NCBI RefSeq assembly: GCF_004368785.1
Contig: NZ_SODM01000005.1
Location: 372,001 to 436,000, forward strand
Reading direction: 5' to 3'
Length of the DNA stretch: 64,000 nucleotides
Source of the DNA: Flavobacterium sp. 270
GTDB taxonomy: Bacteria > Bacteroidota > Bacteroidia > Flavobacteriales > Flavobacteriaceae
The position numbers and the translations under genes are program-made. The first letter of the stretch is position 1; each line of letters opens with the position of its first letter. Below the pieces are notes generated by a model. That model ran no database searches. It was not told the DNA's origin and saw nothing but the letters and a program-made list of their open reading frames with translations. Shown one piece after another: positions 32,956 through 42,223 of the stretch.

Positions 32956-33618
32956 ATGACAACTAAAAAGAAGAGTATCAGCAAAGAAGATATTGTTTCA
33001 ATATATATGAATACCATTTTAGAAAAGGGACAAAAACCAAAATCGGTTTATCTTTTTGCTAAAGAAAATGATTTTACAGAAGCTGAATTTTATGCTTTTT
33101 TCGGAACATTAGAAGGTCTGGAAAAAGAAATTTTCAGACTGTTTTTTGAAAACACAGTTAGTCTTCTTCATAAAAACGAAGAGTATCAGCAATATGACAT
33201 GAAAAATAAAATGCTGAGCTTTTATTTTACTTTCTTCGAAGTACTCACAGCCAACAGAAGTTATGTGATCGAAGTTTTAAAAATGGACAGAAATCCGCTT
33301 AAAAATCTGGTACAGTTAACTTCACTTCGCGAAAGCTTTAAAGAATACGTTTCAGAAATCCTTACCGACGATTACAGATTAGAAGTAGAGAAATTGCAGA
33401 AATTTCAGGAAAAAACAATTCAGGAATCTGCCTGGTTACAATTAATGCTAACCATAAAATTCTGGATGGAAGATGCTTCTCCGGCTTTTGAGAAAACCGA
33501 TATTTTTATCGAAAAATCAGTTAATGCTTCATTCGAATTAATGAATGTGGCGCCCATGAATCATCTTATCGATTTGGGGAAATTTCTTTTTAAAGAAAAA
33601 ATGTACAGCAAACAATGA
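32956..33618 (+). CDS. TetR-like transcription factor coupled to an ABC1 kinase
   Basis: 220 residues from MTTKKKSISKEDIVSIYMNT. A longer frame starting at 32920 would include the probable -7 element TACCTTTA (32925-32932), so the ATG at 32956 is chosen. The N-terminal 60 residues look like a TetR DNA-binding domain (EKGQKPKSVYLFAKENDFTE, then FYAFFGTLEGLEKEIF) followed by an all-helical part. It overlaps the kinase gene by four bases (ATGA), so it probably controls its own operon; that is inferred. Confidence 0.75.
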   Translation: MTTKKKSISKEDIVSIYMNTILEKGQKPKSVYLFAKENDFTEAEFYAFFGTLEGLEKEIFRLFFENTVSLLHKNEEYQQYDMKNKMLSFYFTFFEVLTANRSYVIEVLKMDRNPLKNLVQLTSLRESFKEYVSEILTDDYRLEVEKLQKFQEKTIQESAWLQLMLTIKFWMEDASPAFEKTDIFIEKSVNASFELMNVAPMNHLIDLGKFLFKEKMYSKQ

Positions 33619-34919
33619 AAACCATAGATTATATCCCTACCTCAAAAATAGAAAGAGCCGGAAAACTGGTTCAGACGGGCGCCAAAATCGGAGTAAATTA
33701 TGTAAAGCATTATGCCGAAAAAATAGTTAATCCGGATTTAACGCGCGATAAACTGAACGAAAATAACGCCGAAGATATTTACGACGGACTTAAAAGCCTA
33801 AAAGGAAGTGCGCTAAAAGTAGCGCAAATGTTGAGTATGGACAAGAATTTTCTGCCGCAGGCGTATGTAGAAAAATTTTCTTTGTCGCAATTTTCTGTTC
33901 CGCCATTATCAGCGCCTTTGGTTTTAAAAACGTTTAAAAACAATTTCGGAAAAACACCTTACGAAATTTTTGATGAATTTAATGCCAATTCTGTAAACGC
34001 GGCCAGTATTGGTCAAGTGCATTTGGCTGTAAAAGACAATAAAAAACTGGCTGTAAAAATTCAGTATCCGGGTGTTGCCAATAGCATTTCGTCAGATTTG
34101 GCTTTGGTAAAACCTATCGCGATCAGAATGTTTAATCTGCAAGGAAAAGATTCTGATAAATATTTTAAAGAAGTTGAAGATAAACTGATCGAAGAAACCA
34201 ATTATTTATTAGAACTAGAACAAAGCAAAGAAGTTGTGGCGGCCTGCAACAAAATAGAAAACATAACTTTTCCGAATTATTACCCAGAGTTTTCTTCAGA
34301 GAAAATCATCACGATGGACTGGATGACGGGAATTCATCTTTCTGAATTTACCGCAGTCAATAAAGATCAGGAAGTGGGCGACAAAATAGGGCAGGCGCTT
34401 TGGGATTTTTATATGTACCAAATTCATGTTTTGAAAAAAGTACACGCAGATCCGCATCCGGGAAATTTTTTGGTTGATGAACACAATCAGTTAATCGCGC
34501 TTGATTTTGGATGTATGAAAATAATTCCGAATGATTTTTATGTTCCGTATTTTGAGTTAATCAATAAAAATGTGATTACGGATGAAAAGCTTTTCAATGA
34601 AAAATTGTTTGAGTTAGAAATTCTTCGCCACGACGATACTCCGGCAGAAATCGAATATTTTACCGAAATGTTTCATGATTTATTGTCGCTTTTTACAAAA
34701 CCTTTTCAACATGAAACTTTCGATTTTTCAGACGAAACTTTCTTCGAGAGCATTGCTAAATTAGGAGAACGTTTCTCTAACGACACCGCTCTTAGAAAAA
34801 TGAACGGAAACCGCGGTTCTAAGCACTTTATTTATATGAACCGAACTTTCTTTGGTCTTTACAATTTAATGTTTGATTTGAAAGCCAAAATCGTGGTTGA
34901 TAATTATCTGAAATATTAA
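33615..34919 (+). CDS. ABC1/UbiB-family atypical kinase
   Basis: 434 residues with the family landmarks LKGSALKVAQMLSMD (the KxGQ motif, here KVAQ), AASIGQVHLAVK (Ala-rich loop), LAVKIQYPG, EETNYLLELEQS, KKVHADPHPGNFLVDEH and LIALDFGCMK. UbiB-type proteins support quinone or other lipid metabolism. The Gly of KxGQ is replaced by Ala here. It follows a TetR-like gene with a 4-base overlap. Confidence 0.9.
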   Translation: MKTIDYIPTSKIERAGKLVQTGAKIGVNYVKHYAEKIVNPDLTRDKLNENNAEDIYDGLKSLKGSALKVAQMLSMDKNFLPQAYVEKFSLSQFSVPPLSAPLVLKTFKNNFGKTPYEIFDEFNANSVNAASIGQVHLAVKDNKKLAVKIQYPGVANSISSDLALVKPIAIRMFNLQGKDSDKYFKEVEDKLIEETNYLLELEQSKEVVAACNKIENITFPNYYPEFSSEKIITMDWMTGIHLSEFTAVNKDQEVGDKIGQALWDFYMYQIHVLKKVHADPHPGNFLVDEHNQLIALDFGCMKIIPNDFYVPYFELINKNVITDEKLFNEKLFELEILRHDDTPAEIEYFTEMFHDLLSLFTKPFQHETFDFSDETFFESIAKLGERFSNDTALRKMNGNRGSKHFIYMNRTFFGLYNLMFDLKAKIVVDNYLKY

Positions 34920-34944
34920 GGAAGGAAATTTTCAACTTTTTAAA

Positions 34945-35130
34945 TTCCAAATTCCAATTTTAGGCAAGATTGCATAAGTTGATTGATGAAAAACTATGCG
35001 TTCCTTCGACTTCGCTCAGGAGGACAGTTGTTTTGTCTGGCTGAGCGAAGTCGAAGCCCACGCAAAGAGAATCTGAATTAAGCAAAACTATGCGTTGCTC
35101 CGACTTCGCTCAGGAGGACATTTCAAGGAA
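34945..35130. repeat. intergenic repeat block after the ABC1 kinase gene
   Basis: The 362-base gap after the kinase gene holds an AATTCCAAATTCCAA copy, then CTTCGACTTCGCTCAG (35004-35019) with its reverse complement CTGAGCGAAGTCGAAG (35041-35056), and a second direct copy of ACTATGCGTT..CGACTTCGCTCAGGAGGAC from 35087. No gene is seen in this stretch. Confidence 0.75.
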
Positions 35131-35171
35131 ATTTCAGATTTTGCAACACTGTTATAGAATAAAACTAATCT

Positions 35172-35210
35172 AAAAAAAGAGCCCGATATAATATATCGGG
35201 CTCTTTTTTT
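35172..35210 (+). terminator. bidirectional terminator
   Basis: AAAAAGAGCCCGATAT and ATATCGGGCTCTTTTT arms with A and T runs at the ends, a very strong hairpin. It marks the boundary between ordinary low-G+C DNA on the left and the higher-G+C island on the right. Confidence 0.92.
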
Positions 35211-35281
35211 AGATTGGTTTTATAATGGCTTTTGTTATTTCCAAAATGCCCATTCTGTACCGTCGTACAACTTTATACCGT

Positions 35282-36598
35282 TTATTGCAGCTTTGCCATT
35301 ATTTCTGCTATGCCTGCATAACGGCCTGCTATTTTTTTATCCTTGTCTATTATAAATATGGTGGGAGTGCCTACTACCCCATAGTTGCCAAAGTCAGGCC
35401 CCGACATTCCTTTCAGGTCGCATACATGCTGCCAGGGAAAGGCATTGGAATACGTTTTATTTACCATATCATCCGTATCGGCGGAAACTGTCAGTACAGC
35501 CACACCTTTTGATTTTAGGGTCTCGTACTGTTCTTTTAATGCGGCTATTTCGTGTTGGCAATGATCGCAGTCAGACTTAAAAAATAGCAGCAAATATTGA
35601 CTGGCCGGCTGGCTAAAAAAAGAACTGCCATCGTTAAGCGCAATATCCGACGCCGGCGATCCTATTTTGTACACCTGGGCATCATAAAGCTTTTGCATAA
35701 AAGGCGTGGGTTGTTTTACACGCTCGGATGCTACTATATAATTCAGTATATGGTCGCGCTCAGCGTCCCAGCCAAACTGCTCACAAATCATTAATATATC
35801 GTTGCCAAAGACTTTAAAGGTTTCGTCATTGCGGGTACTGGCCAGCATGTAGATCATGTCCATGGGAAAATCCTTGCGGTGCAAGCCTTCCCCAAGGCCA
35901 TTGCCCGCTTTGCGGTAAAGACCCAGAGCCGTATTAATCACGTTGAACCAGTGGCCGCTTGTGTAGAGCTTTGTCAGGTCTGTACTGTCTTTAAAAGAAT
36001 TGTAAAACGGTTCGCACAATTTTTTGTCCTGCACCGGCGCTGCTATGGCCTGCCCAAATTGCTCCATTGCGATGTAACGTATAAAGCTTGCGGCGTAGAG
36101 TTTGGATTTACTCAGCGTGCCGTTGAACTTGGCAGCCTGCTGTTGCAGGATTTTATTTTCTGTAATAAAAAATTGTTGTTTGCTTTTTTCACCTGCATAC
36201 ACCTGCATACCGGTTTCGCACAAACGCAGCTTGTCTGCAAGCTTCATCTGTTGTTGCCCCCAGGTGCGTAGGTTGTCATTTTCAGGTGAGTTAATGATTT
36301 TTATGCCTTTGCTGTCGCCGTCAATGGTAAGGTTTTCCGAGCCGTTCCATATAAATTCTACCCCTTCTTGTTTGCCCACGGAAACTACCCACATGCCCGG
36401 CGCATATTGGGCACCGGGTTTAAAGGTATAGCTGCCGCTGCCATCCAGTGTGGCTTTTACCAGGATGTCGGTTTGCAATCCCATATGAGCGTCTATATGC
36501 ACAGGCGCATTAGGCTGGTCTGCAAAATGAAGGGTTACAGATTGTGCCTGTACTGCTCCTGCAAACAAAAAGCAAAAAAATAAAAGGCGTGTCTTCAT
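35282..36598 (-). CDS. secreted TlpA-like thioredoxin-family protein
   Basis: 438 residues with a Sec signal (MKTRLLFFCFLFAGAVQAQ). The N-terminal part is a beta-rich DUF4369-like region, the middle is helical, and the last 130 residues form a thioredoxin/AhpC-TSA fold with LLLFFKSDCDHCQHEIAALK (active site CDHC) and the cis-Pro loop VVGTPTIFII. It probably reduces or protects extracytoplasmic thiols. G+C is visibly higher than in the surroundings (36361-36420 holds 36 G/C of 60; 12241-12300 holds 18). It is the last of three minus-strand island genes. Confidence 0.85.
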   Translation of the reverse strand: MKTRLLFFCFLFAGAVQAQSVTLHFADQPNAPVHIDAHMGLQTDILVKATLDGSGSYTFKPGAQYAPGMWVVSVGKQEGVEFIWNGSENLTIDGDSKGIKIINSPENDNLRTWGQQQMKLADKLRLCETGMQVYAGEKSKQQFFITENKILQQQAAKFNGTLSKSKLYAASFIRYIAMEQFGQAIAAPVQDKKLCEPFYNSFKDSTDLTKLYTSGHWFNVINTALGLYRKAGNGLGEGLHRKDFPMDMIYMLASTRNDETFKVFGNDILMICEQFGWDAERDHILNYIVASERVKQPTPFMQKLYDAQVYKIGSPASDIALNDGSSFFSQPASQYLLLFFKSDCDHCQHEIAALKEQYETLKSKGVAVLTVSADTDDMVNKTYSNAFPWQHVCDLKGMSGPDFGNYGVVGTPTIFIIDKDKKIAGRYAGIAEIMAKLQ

Positions 36599-36747
36599 AA
36601 TTAATTTTTAGTCATTAGCTTATTGTTACAATTCATTACTCAACTACTGTTTATTGTGATCTGCTAATAGTTTTGATTTATCCATTCTATAAGCCAATAG
36701 CTGAGGACTTATTGCTCATCGCTTTTTCTGTTTCTGACCTTTGATAG

Positions 36748-37611
36748 CTATTGGCTATTCACCACTTCCCTCACTGCACCGCTGCTTTTGGCAAGTAACT
36801 TTTCTTTGGCGTTTGCCTTGCTTTGCTCTATTTCTTCCTGCGGCACAACACCCACTGGCTGATTTATATAAAAATAATATTGCAGCATACCTTTGAACAA
36901 AGGAATATCCGCGGTAAACGGGTTGTGCAGACTGGTATAGTCAAACATATGTTCGCTTATCCATTTGTTCGTGTCGGCAAGTGTTAAGCCTTTTGGCGGG
37001 CATACCTGCTTAAACATGGCGGCATATATTGCCATATAACTGTCTTTGGGAAAATTACCAGCCACACTATCACACAGGCTGTTGAACTTTTTTACTTCTG
37101 TTACATACTGATTGTGCAGGTCAGTGTAGAAAGCGTCCTTGGGCGATATGCCCTCCTGTAGCTTTTGTATGTAATAAATGCGCTCCTGCACTTTGGCAAG
37201 TGTCTCATTCAGCTGTTTTAATGCGGTAGTGGCCTCGCAGCCTTTGCCGTATTTTAAATAACCGCTATTGTTGCGCCAGCTTGTAGTATAGCTGATATCC
37301 TGCCCCTCATACACAAACTGAACAGAAATGTCACCGTGCAGGTCTTTAAAAGCATTATTAGGCGTTCGGTCATCTGCGGCTACCACCACGATGCTGCCAC
37401 GCAAACTATCGGGCAGGCTGATGGAAAAACGACCCGACACATTTACTTCCGTGCTATCCAGCAACTGCCAGTTGCCGGCATGGTAAAAGCCGATATAATA
37501 TTTACGCACAGTGTAATCTCCATAATCACCTTCCAGCTTACCGGCCAAAAGGCTAAGAGGAAGAAATAAGGCTAAAAGAACCCAGTAATATTTCAATGTC
37601 ATTTTTTTCAT
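36748..37611 (-). CDS. secreted protein related to the N-terminal part of TlpA-like proteins, without thioredoxin domain
   Basis: 287 residues with a signal peptide ending near LSLLAGK. It shows beta-rich DUF4369-like text (GDYTVRKYYIGFYHAGNWQL, SGRFSISLPDSLRGSIVVVA) and a helical middle (LNETLAKVQERIYYIQKLQE), then stops before any CxxC domain. Its last codons (VVNSQ) come from a CTATTGGCTATT-like sequence that recurs in the following gap, so the 3' end may be truncated. G+C is high, as in the neighbours. The function is unknown. Confidence 0.7.
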   Translation of the reverse strand: MKKMTLKYYWVLLALFLPLSLLAGKLEGDYGDYTVRKYYIGFYHAGNWQLLDSTEVNVSGRFSISLPDSLRGSIVVVAADDRTPNNAFKDLHGDISVQFVYEGQDISYTTSWRNNSGYLKYGKGCEATTALKQLNETLAKVQERIYYIQKLQEGISPKDAFYTDLHNQYVTEVKKFNSLCDSVAGNFPKDSYMAIYAAMFKQVCPPKGLTLADTNKWISEHMFDYTSLHNPFTADIPLFKGMLQYYFYINQPVGVVPQEEIEQSKANAKEKLLAKSSGAVREVVNSQ

Positions 37612-37733
37612 ATTGTAAAAGGTACCTAAAACATAAGTCTTTTAAAAATACTCCCACAGACCAACCAAATGACCTGTGGGAGAAAGGATTGATATACAAT
37701 TAATTTGATAAAAATCTCATTTTTTTATTTTTA

Positions 37734-40700
37734 TTATTCTGCCACGCAACGAACACTACAGCCGTAGCTTATGTAGTCGAGGTGATCAGGGTACACAGTG
37801 CTACTGTCGTAGGTCAGGTCGTAGGCGAGGGAGCTATTGCTCTGCGTACTACTCCAGTAGATACTGTAGTTGCCGCGACTGCTCAAGTCGCCACTACCGT
37901 TGATGCGGAAGCCCGCCGCAGGCAGGTATAAACCCTGACCAACTTTTTTACCGCTATTATAATTGTTGTAACCTGAGGTAAACGGTCCTACATTCACCCA
38001 ATTGGCAGTAACATAAATGCTCTTCCACTCATTACGGGTAGGTACTCTCCAGCCGGTAGGGCAAGGATCATTAGCCGATTTTTTAGGTGTCGCTTCAGTA
38101 TTGCTGTTCCAGGCTGTAGCCGCCGCTGTCCAACTGCTATTCCAACCGGTAATTGCACCCGCATTGTCATCTGCCGAAGCAGTAGGCGGTGTATAAGCTC
38201 GGCCACTCATAGGCACATTAGCACCCCACTGGTAGTAGGTGCCGTTAAGGGCACGGGATGGAGTGAACGGATCTACGCTCACATCTGCACCCAGGTTGTG
38301 GCACATAAAGCTCACCCACCCACCGGTGGTAGTAGGCGCACCGCAACAAGCGCAGTCTTTTACGCTGGCTGTCAGTTTCAACGCTACATTAGCAGCACCA
38401 TTATTGTACACTACATAAATATCTGCTGTAAGCGGATTGGCAGTAGTAAGGCCCGCTGCTCTTGTGTTCAGCGTATTATCATACACCGCCGTTGCTTTAA
38501 ATGTACCACCGCTTGGATAGCTACCACTATAACTTGCAGCAGGGGTAAGGCTGGTGATAATATTATTCGTATCTATTTTTATAAACTGTACATTGCTGAT
38601 AGAACCGGTACCAATAAAGGTATATACCTGAGTGCCTGTATAAACAGCTACAGATGTACCGGCAGCCTGATCCTGAGATGTTGTTAGTGTAAAATCTGTT
38701 CTTTGTGACAAACGTGTTGAAAGTGTTCCACAACTGTAGGCATTATCGTTGCCCTTGGCTATATCGAAACAGGTTTTGCCTATAAACTGGCCTGTACCAA
38801 CTTGTAAATTTTCCGGATTAGCCGCCGCTGTCACTGTAAAGACAGCTGAAGTTCCAGTAGGACTGCCTGTACATCCGTTAGTTGCGATACAATATAAGTA
38901 GTAAGTACCAGCCGAAGCAGGTGTGTATACATAAGATGCTGTTGTTGCACCGCTGATAGCTGTACCGCCTGTTGTACTTGCTGTTGTATTAGAGTACCAT
39001 TGGTATGCAGGGCTTACCCCGTTTGCTATCGATACTTTTACTGTTGTTCCTTTTCCTGCTATTCCATTTTGAGTCAAGTCAGACTGTGCTGAAAGTGTTG
39101 GTGTAGGACAGGCATTATTTAAAGTAATATTATTAACCAGCTCAACTGATTTTCCACAGCTTGTTTGAGCTGTTACCGTTACTTTTACCACAGTACCATC
39201 AGTTCCGCTTGCAGGAAGATTAATTGTAACACTTGCTCCTGATCCTGTAACTGTAGCACCTTTGTCTGCTGTCCATGTATAAGAATCTGCAGGTCCAAAC
39301 TGAATGGCAGTCTGTAAAGTAACAACTGCAGCAAAATTAGCAGTAGTAGGATTAGCAACCCATGAAAGAACAGGTAAACTAGAAACATTTGCAGCTATTT
39401 TTTTCACAGCCAATGTACTGGCACATCCTGTAGCATTAGTTACAGTAGCACTGTACGTAACATCTGGTGTTTTAACTGTAATAGCTGGCGTAGTATCGGC
39501 CATTTTTACACCATCTTTATACCAGGTATAGGTATATGTACCCGCTACCGCAGGAACGATTGTTAAATCGGTACTTCCGTCACAGATTGTTGCGTTACCT
39601 ACAATATTCGGCTGTTCAGGTGTACTGCCGCTCACTACATTTTTTTCGATTACTGCAGCTTCAGCAGGACACTGAACGCCGCTGTTGTCTGTCGCTACCA
39701 TACGAAGTGACATTGTGGTCTGTGTTGTAGGTACTATATAAGGATTTACAGTAATAAGATCATTACCATTATACCAGGTATAAGTAATACCATTTTGCTT
39801 ATTGGCAACACTTAAATTTAAAGTTCCACCAGCACAAAAAGTTGTAAAAGTATTTAACGGAACTCCATTTACCAGAACGTCAGCATTTGGAACATTTACT
39901 TGTCCTGTCGCTGCGCTTTTTGTAATGGTCACGGTATTTGAAGGCTTAGAATAACAGCTTCCGTCTTTTACGGCAGCAAACCATTCGCCAACATTACTGT
40001 CTCCGCTTACACTTACCGTTGTTCCTGTTTTTTCTTCTACACCATTATGAAACCAGGCTACTGTTCCTGTAGTTCCAGATGCTGTAAGTGTAACAGCATT
40101 TGTACCGCACATTACACCATTGTTGGAAGCTAATATTGTAATATTGGTTGGCGCAACTGTACCTGATTCTGTTACAGTACGCTCGTTTGCTGTATTGGTA
40201 TTACAGCCTACTGCACCCATAGAAACATTGTATTTTCCTTTTTGCGAAGCAATATAATAAGATACACCGCGCGCTACTTGAATTCCATTACGCGTCCAGA
40301 TTAATTTATCAAGATTTGCTGTATTGGCAGGAACTGATAAATATACTGCCCCGCCTGTACACAAAGTCAGCGATGGTGACGCAGGCGATACAGTTGGTAC
40401 AGCGTATGACATTGAAGTACAATCTACTCCATTTTGAGAGAATAAAAATTCTTTGTATAAACTGGTACAGCTGCTGGTAACACGTACCAATACAGTATGT
40501 ATGTTTACCGTTTCGTTGGTGTTAAATGCAAGTTTAAATGTTCCGTTTACATTGTCAACATCTGTTAATTGTGCATAATCACTTCCTGCTGAAATAGAGA
40601 TTGTAAATGGCCCATTAGGACAATCCGGATCTGTTATTGCAAATGTACTATTGCATCCGCTGCCGTCAGCAGGTACACCTATACAAGGCTGCGGACTGAT

Positions 40701-41000
40701 TGCAGCTTGAGAATCACCCTCACACAAACTTACCCAGCGTGTTTTATTCCAATACTCCACACATTTGGTATCGATATTGTAGATTGTAAGGCCTTCACCT
40801 TTTGTATTTCCTCGTACAGCAAAAGCATTACGCTCTGCAGTAGTCATTTGAGGCAGTCGAAGTCCGCCTTTATTAAGCAGTTCCAAAACAGAAAAAGCTT
40901 CGGGCTCTTTTTTGCCTCCAATCGTCATTTGTGCATTCGTGCTAACCGAAAATAATACGGTAAGAAGCATGAGCCACGTTAAGAATAGATTTTTATTCAT
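37734..41000 (-). CDS. large secreted Ig-like repeat protein with C-terminal FISUMP domain
   Basis: 1088 residues. Signal peptide to about residue 24 (VSTNAQ), then a conserved N-terminal unit (FSVLELLNKGGLRLPQMTTA), several Ig/PKD-like domains rich in T, G, A and V (for example CDGSTDLTIVPAVAGTYTYT, then WYKDG), and from about residue 885 a Fibrobacter-succinogenes-major-paralog (FISUMP) domain: YYQWGANVPM, NDPCPTGWRVPTRNEWKS, GLYLPAAGFR and a final YGCSVRCVAE. It is probably surface exposed and binding. G+C rises toward the 3' end, which joins the high-G+C genes. No type IX sorting domain is seen. Confidence 0.88.
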   Translation of the reverse strand: MNKNLFLTWLMLLTVLFSVSTNAQMTIGGKKEPEAFSVLELLNKGGLRLPQMTTAERNAFAVRGNTKGEGLTIYNIDTKCVEYWNKTRWVSLCEGDSQAAISPQPCIGVPADGSGCNSTFAITDPDCPNGPFTISISAGSDYAQLTDVDNVNGTFKLAFNTNETVNIHTVLVRVTSSCTSLYKEFLFSQNGVDCTSMSYAVPTVSPASPSLTLCTGGAVYLSVPANTANLDKLIWTRNGIQVARGVSYYIASQKGKYNVSMGAVGCNTNTANERTVTESGTVAPTNITILASNNGVMCGTNAVTLTASGTTGTVAWFHNGVEEKTGTTVSVSGDSNVGEWFAAVKDGSCYSKPSNTVTITKSAATGQVNVPNADVLVNGVPLNTFTTFCAGGTLNLSVANKQNGITYTWYNGNDLITVNPYIVPTTQTTMSLRMVATDNSGVQCPAEAAVIEKNVVSGSTPEQPNIVGNATICDGSTDLTIVPAVAGTYTYTWYKDGVKMADTTPAITVKTPDVTYSATVTNATGCASTLAVKKIAANVSSLPVLSWVANPTTANFAAVVTLQTAIQFGPADSYTWTADKGATVTGSGASVTINLPASGTDGTVVKVTVTAQTSCGKSVELVNNITLNNACPTPTLSAQSDLTQNGIAGKGTTVKVSIANGVSPAYQWYSNTTASTTGGTAISGATTASYVYTPASAGTYYLYCIATNGCTGSPTGTSAVFTVTAAANPENLQVGTGQFIGKTCFDIAKGNDNAYSCGTLSTRLSQRTDFTLTTSQDQAAGTSVAVYTGTQVYTFIGTGSISNVQFIKIDTNNIITSLTPAASYSGSYPSGGTFKATAVYDNTLNTRAAGLTTANPLTADIYVVYNNGAANVALKLTASVKDCACCGAPTTTGGWVSFMCHNLGADVSVDPFTPSRALNGTYYQWGANVPMSGRAYTPPTASADDNAGAITGWNSSWTAAATAWNSNTEATPKKSANDPCPTGWRVPTRNEWKSIYVTANWVNVGPFTSGYNNYNSGKKVGQGLYLPAAGFRINGSGDLSSRGNYSIYWSSTQSNSSLAYDLTYDSSTVYPDHLDYISYGCSVRCVAE

Positions 41001-41512
41001 AATCTAATTATTAAGTTGTTTTAAATTTGAAATTTTTATTACAATTAAAATAACCGTCTTGTATTATCAACTAAATGTGAATCAGTCACTATACTATAGT
41101 CGATACACATAATGTTCAATACAATTGGAAGATGGAAAAACAAATAAATTAGTCGTAAAAAACTTGTTAATTTTGCGAATCATATATTGTTTTATGTGCA
41201 TATAGTTATCTGGAGAAAGATCCAGATAAAATGCAAATTGTTTAAAACTGTTTTTGGAAAGATTACAAAAGTTTGGATTTTACTTTTGTCTTAATGGCAT
41301 ATAAAATAGATCTAAATGAATGTTGGGTATTCTGTATAGATGTATAAATGGTTTGCAGATTTTTGGCGGCTGTTGTGGTATTGCCGCAGCTTATATTCTT
41401 ACCTGCCTGATTTTGATTTTTTTTGTCTCCGCTGTTGCGATATTACATCTTTCAAACAGCGAGTTGATTTTTTTCTTCATTTTTCCTCTTCATTTAAATA
41501 ATTGTTGGTTTC
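41001..41512. other. intergenic region with no convincing gene
   Basis: 512 bases upstream of the FISUMP gene. On the plus strand a TAATTTTG element (41168-41175) matches the -7 consensus but has no credible gene after it; the one short frame (41320-41529) has poor coding character. A near-palindromic ACTATACTATAGT lies at about 41089-41101. Otherwise A/T-rich and unassigned. Confidence 0.5.
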
Positions 41513-41725
41513 TTAGTTCGTTTTTTTAAGCAGTATGGAGACAATATCCTTACTGGCTTTTTCCATTATTACATAATCCTTTTTTATATTATCCGGCTTA
41601 ATACCCTGAACGTTGCCAGCAATGCATTTTCGGAGATAATATTTAGAAACACCATACTTTAAAAACAAAGCTTCTAAAATGTTTGAATCATAGGATTTGT
41701 AAATTTTTGTTTTACTTTTGTCCAT
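41513..41725 (-). CDS. small helical protein, probable DNA-binding regulator
   Basis: 70 residues: charged, helical, with ILEALFLKYGVSKYYLRKCI and GIKPDNIKKDYVIMEKAS. The first part looks like a helix-turn-helix (LFLKYGVSKYYLRKCI). It is read divergently from a phage-repressor-like gene, and a perfect promoter lies in the 84 bases between them. I do not recognise a named family; Cro- or excisionase-like regulation is possible. Confidence 0.65.
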   Translation of the reverse strand: MDKSKTKIYKSYDSNILEALFLKYGVSKYYLRKCIAGNVQGIKPDNIKKDYVIMEKASKDIVSILLKKTN

Positions 41726-41751
41726 TGTTCTGTTGGTTTTAAAAATTGGGA

Positions 41752-41800
41752 CAAAGGTAGAAGATAATTTTCAACTTACAAATTATTTCGAAGATAATTT
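41752..41800 (-). promoter_or_regulatory. promoter and candidate operator between divergent regulators
   Basis: On the minus strand TTG (41781-41779) is followed after exactly 19 bases by TACCTTTG (41759-41752), a full consensus promoter for the small gene. The 11-bp word GAAGATAATTT occurs twice on the plus strand, at 41760-41770 (between the two promoter elements) and 41790-41800 (upstream of TTG), spaced 30 bp or about three helical turns. This suits a repressor bound on one DNA face. Confidence 0.7.
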
Positions 41801-41809
41801 CCTACATTG

Positions 41810-42175
41810 ATGAATAATATAGTAGAAAGGTTTAAGCAATTGGCTGAAAATGAGGGGATAACAATAACCGGACTCGAGCATAGAATTGGTGCTAGTAAGG
41901 GTGTTTTGTCACGTGCTTTGGTTAATAATAGTGATATTCAGTCTAAATGGCTGCTGAAATTGGTTGAAAATTATCCCCGTTATAGCTGCGATTGGTTGGT
42001 AAAAGGTAAAGGACCAATGATCGTGGAAGATAATTTAAATCAAGATTTTTCAGAAAATGAAATAAACTATAAAGATCTTGCTGAAGCAAGAAAAGAGACA
42101 ATTGATACTTTAAAGAAAATGATTGTTTATCTTGAAGAAAAAATTACTGCAAATAAAAAAGGACAGGAACAATAA
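41810..42175 (+). CDS. phage-repressor-like helix-turn-helix protein
   Basis: 121 residues from the ATG giving MNNIVERFKQLAENEG; a TTG one codon earlier is also possible. The HTH is ITITGLEHRIGASKGVLSRA, followed by WLLKLVENYPRYSCDWLVKG and KGPM, typical of short XRE repressors in phages and mobile elements of Bacteroidota. The C-terminal 45 residues are a charged coiled coil, with no S24 peptidase. It is divergent from the small gene at 41725. Confidence 0.82.
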   Translation: MNNIVERFKQLAENEGITITGLEHRIGASKGVLSRALVNNSDIQSKWLLKLVENYPRYSCDWLVKGKGPMIVEDNLNQDFSENEINYKDLAEARKETIDTLKKMIVYLEEKITANKKGQEQ

Positions 42176-42223
42176 TTCGTTTCAGGCTTCAACCGTTAAT
42201 TGAGAAGCAGTATCATACCAAAT

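Noticed and set aside
37734..38350. A complete diversity-generating retroelement.
   Set aside because: Only the FISUMP-like C-terminus is present; neither reverse transcriptase nor template repeat could be found in the window.
38298..38687. A 129-residue plus-strand frame opposite the FISUMP gene.
   Set aside because: It is a mirror of the Thr/Gly-rich coding strand and shows no protein-like features.
41320..41529. A 69-residue open frame on the plus strand after a -7-like element.
   Set aside because: Composition is dominated by hydrophobic residues typical of A/T-rich noncoding DNA, and no recognisable family or good start context is seen.
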